A stretch of 64,000 nucleotides of DNA from Massilia terrae (GTDB lineage: Bacteria > Pseudomonadota > Gammaproteobacteria > Burkholderiales > Burkholderiaceae_D). This document shows positions 63,524-64,000 of this stretch, in pieces (positions within the stretch are counted from its first letter, which is position 1; every line of letters begins with the position of its first letter). The notes beneath the pieces are model-generated. The model was not told the DNA's origin. It saw nothing but the letters and a program-made list of their open reading frames with translations, and made no database searches. Made by a program: the position numbers and the translations under genes. The DNA is taken from NCBI RefSeq assembly GCF_024753145.1, contig NZ_JANUGU010000002.1, positions 62,001 to 126,000 on the forward strand. The letters are read 5' to 3'.

Positions 63524-64000
63524 TTACTTGTCAAGCACGATGCGCAGCATGCGGCGCAGCGGCTCGGCCGCGCCCCACAGCAGCTGGTCGCCGACCGTGA
63601 AGGCCGACAGGTACTCCGGACCCATCGACATCTTGCGCAGGCGGCCCACCGGAATGGTCAGGCTGCCGGTGACGGCGGCCGGGGTCAGGTCGTGCATCGA
63701 CGCTTCGCGGTTGTTCGGCACCACCTTCACCCACTGGTTGTGGGAGGCGATGATGTCGTTGATCTCGTCCAGCGGCGCATCCTTCTTCAGCTTGATGGTC
63801 AGCGCCTGCGAGTGGCAGCGCATCGCGCCGATGCGCACACACAGGCCGTCGACCGGGGTCGCCGCCGTGCCGAAGGCGTCGCCGCGGCCGAGGATCTTGT
63901 TGGTCTCGGCGCCGGCCTTCCACTCTTCGCGCGACTGGCCGTTGCCCAGGTCCTTGTCGATCCAGGGGATCAGGTTGCCGGCCAGCGGCACGCCGAACTG
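63524..64000 (-). CDS. asd: Aspartate-semialdehyde dehydrogenase (partial, 5' end outside window)
   Basis: C-terminal 158 residues of the enzyme that reduces aspartyl phosphate to aspartate semialdehyde. The reading frame is open through base 64000 ([20 protein letters not shown]). Family blocks are [33 protein letters not shown] (the RxxxxRCHSQA region with substrate-binding residues) and [20 protein letters not shown]. The catalytic cysteine lies upstream, outside the window. asd-fimV-truA order is conserved in beta/gammaproteobacteria. Confidence 0.96.
   Translation of the reverse strand, partial: QFGVPLAGNLIPWIDKDLGNGQSREEWKAGAETNKILGRGDAFGTAATPVDGLCVRIGAMRCHSQALTIKLKKDAPLDEINDIIASHNQWVKVVPNNREASMHDLTPAAVTGSLTIPVGRLRKMSMGPEYLSAFTVGDQLLWGAAEPLRRMLRIVLDK

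Overview
The window is GC-rich chromosomal DNA of a Gram-negative betaproteobacterium, most likely Oxalobacteraceae (Massilia/Telluria/Duganella/Janthinobacterium group). The evidence is gene order: rpsF-priB-rpsR-rplI-dnaB next to a divergent lexA, and asd-fimV-truA-trpF-trpB-trpA-accD-folC-SPOR-cvpA-purF, both typical of Burkholderiales. Outer-membrane porins, TpsB, a Bug-type binding protein and L-Ara4N lipid A genes also fit. The genus is inferred; nothing in the window names it. I saw no tRNA, rRNA, CRISPR array, transposase or phage gene.

Layout. 1-12.3 kb: the 3'-truncated end of an MFS-acyltransferase fusion, a DMT exporter, then a leftward transport operon (porin, Bug/TctC-type binding protein, family-1 ABC binding protein, two-domain permease, ATPase, AbrB-type membrane protein) divergent from a TctD/TctE-like two-component system. 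12.4-15.9 kb: a small orphan ORF, homoserine dehydrogenase, AlaA-type aminotransferase and a Mth938-type protein. 15.9-23.3 kb: a full rightward arn-type pathway for adding 4-amino-4-deoxy-L-arabinose to lipid A, with the two ArnA activities on separate genes. 23.3-25.8 kb: a PrxQ-type peroxiredoxin and a PIN-PhoH ATPase.

25.9-40.8 kb is the most unusual part. A leftward cluster encodes a GAF/HD-GYP protein, a CHASE2 adenylate cyclase, a TpsB transporter, a 1,480-residue TpsA-like exoprotein whose C-terminal part holds 18 Cys-x8-Cys loops, and a FecR-domain protein. Divergent from it are a metallo-beta-lactamase-fold hydrolase, a GAF-fused GspE/PilB ATPase and a small stand-alone protein resembling the C-terminal module of contractile-injection-system tape-measure proteins. 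Cyclic-nucleotide signalling, surface secretion and secretion/pilus ATPase genes therefore sit together.

40.9-46.7 kb: PiT phosphate transporter with its DUF47 partner, dnaB, the S6-PriB-S18-L9 operon, and lexA with a clear SOS box. 46.9-49.4 kb: three tandem secreted Sel1-like paralogues. 49.4-64 kb: a Cys/Met-metabolism PLP enzyme, purF, cvpA, SPOR protein, folC, accD, a pair of small paralogous membrane proteins, trpA, trpB, trpF, truA, a FimV-like protein and the 3' part of asd.

A family of palindromic intergenic repeats (arms like CGTCATTCCCGCG / CGCGGGAATCCC, often with GCAAAATGGG between) recurs about nine times. One copy lies inside the coding start of the CHASE2 cyclase and is translated.
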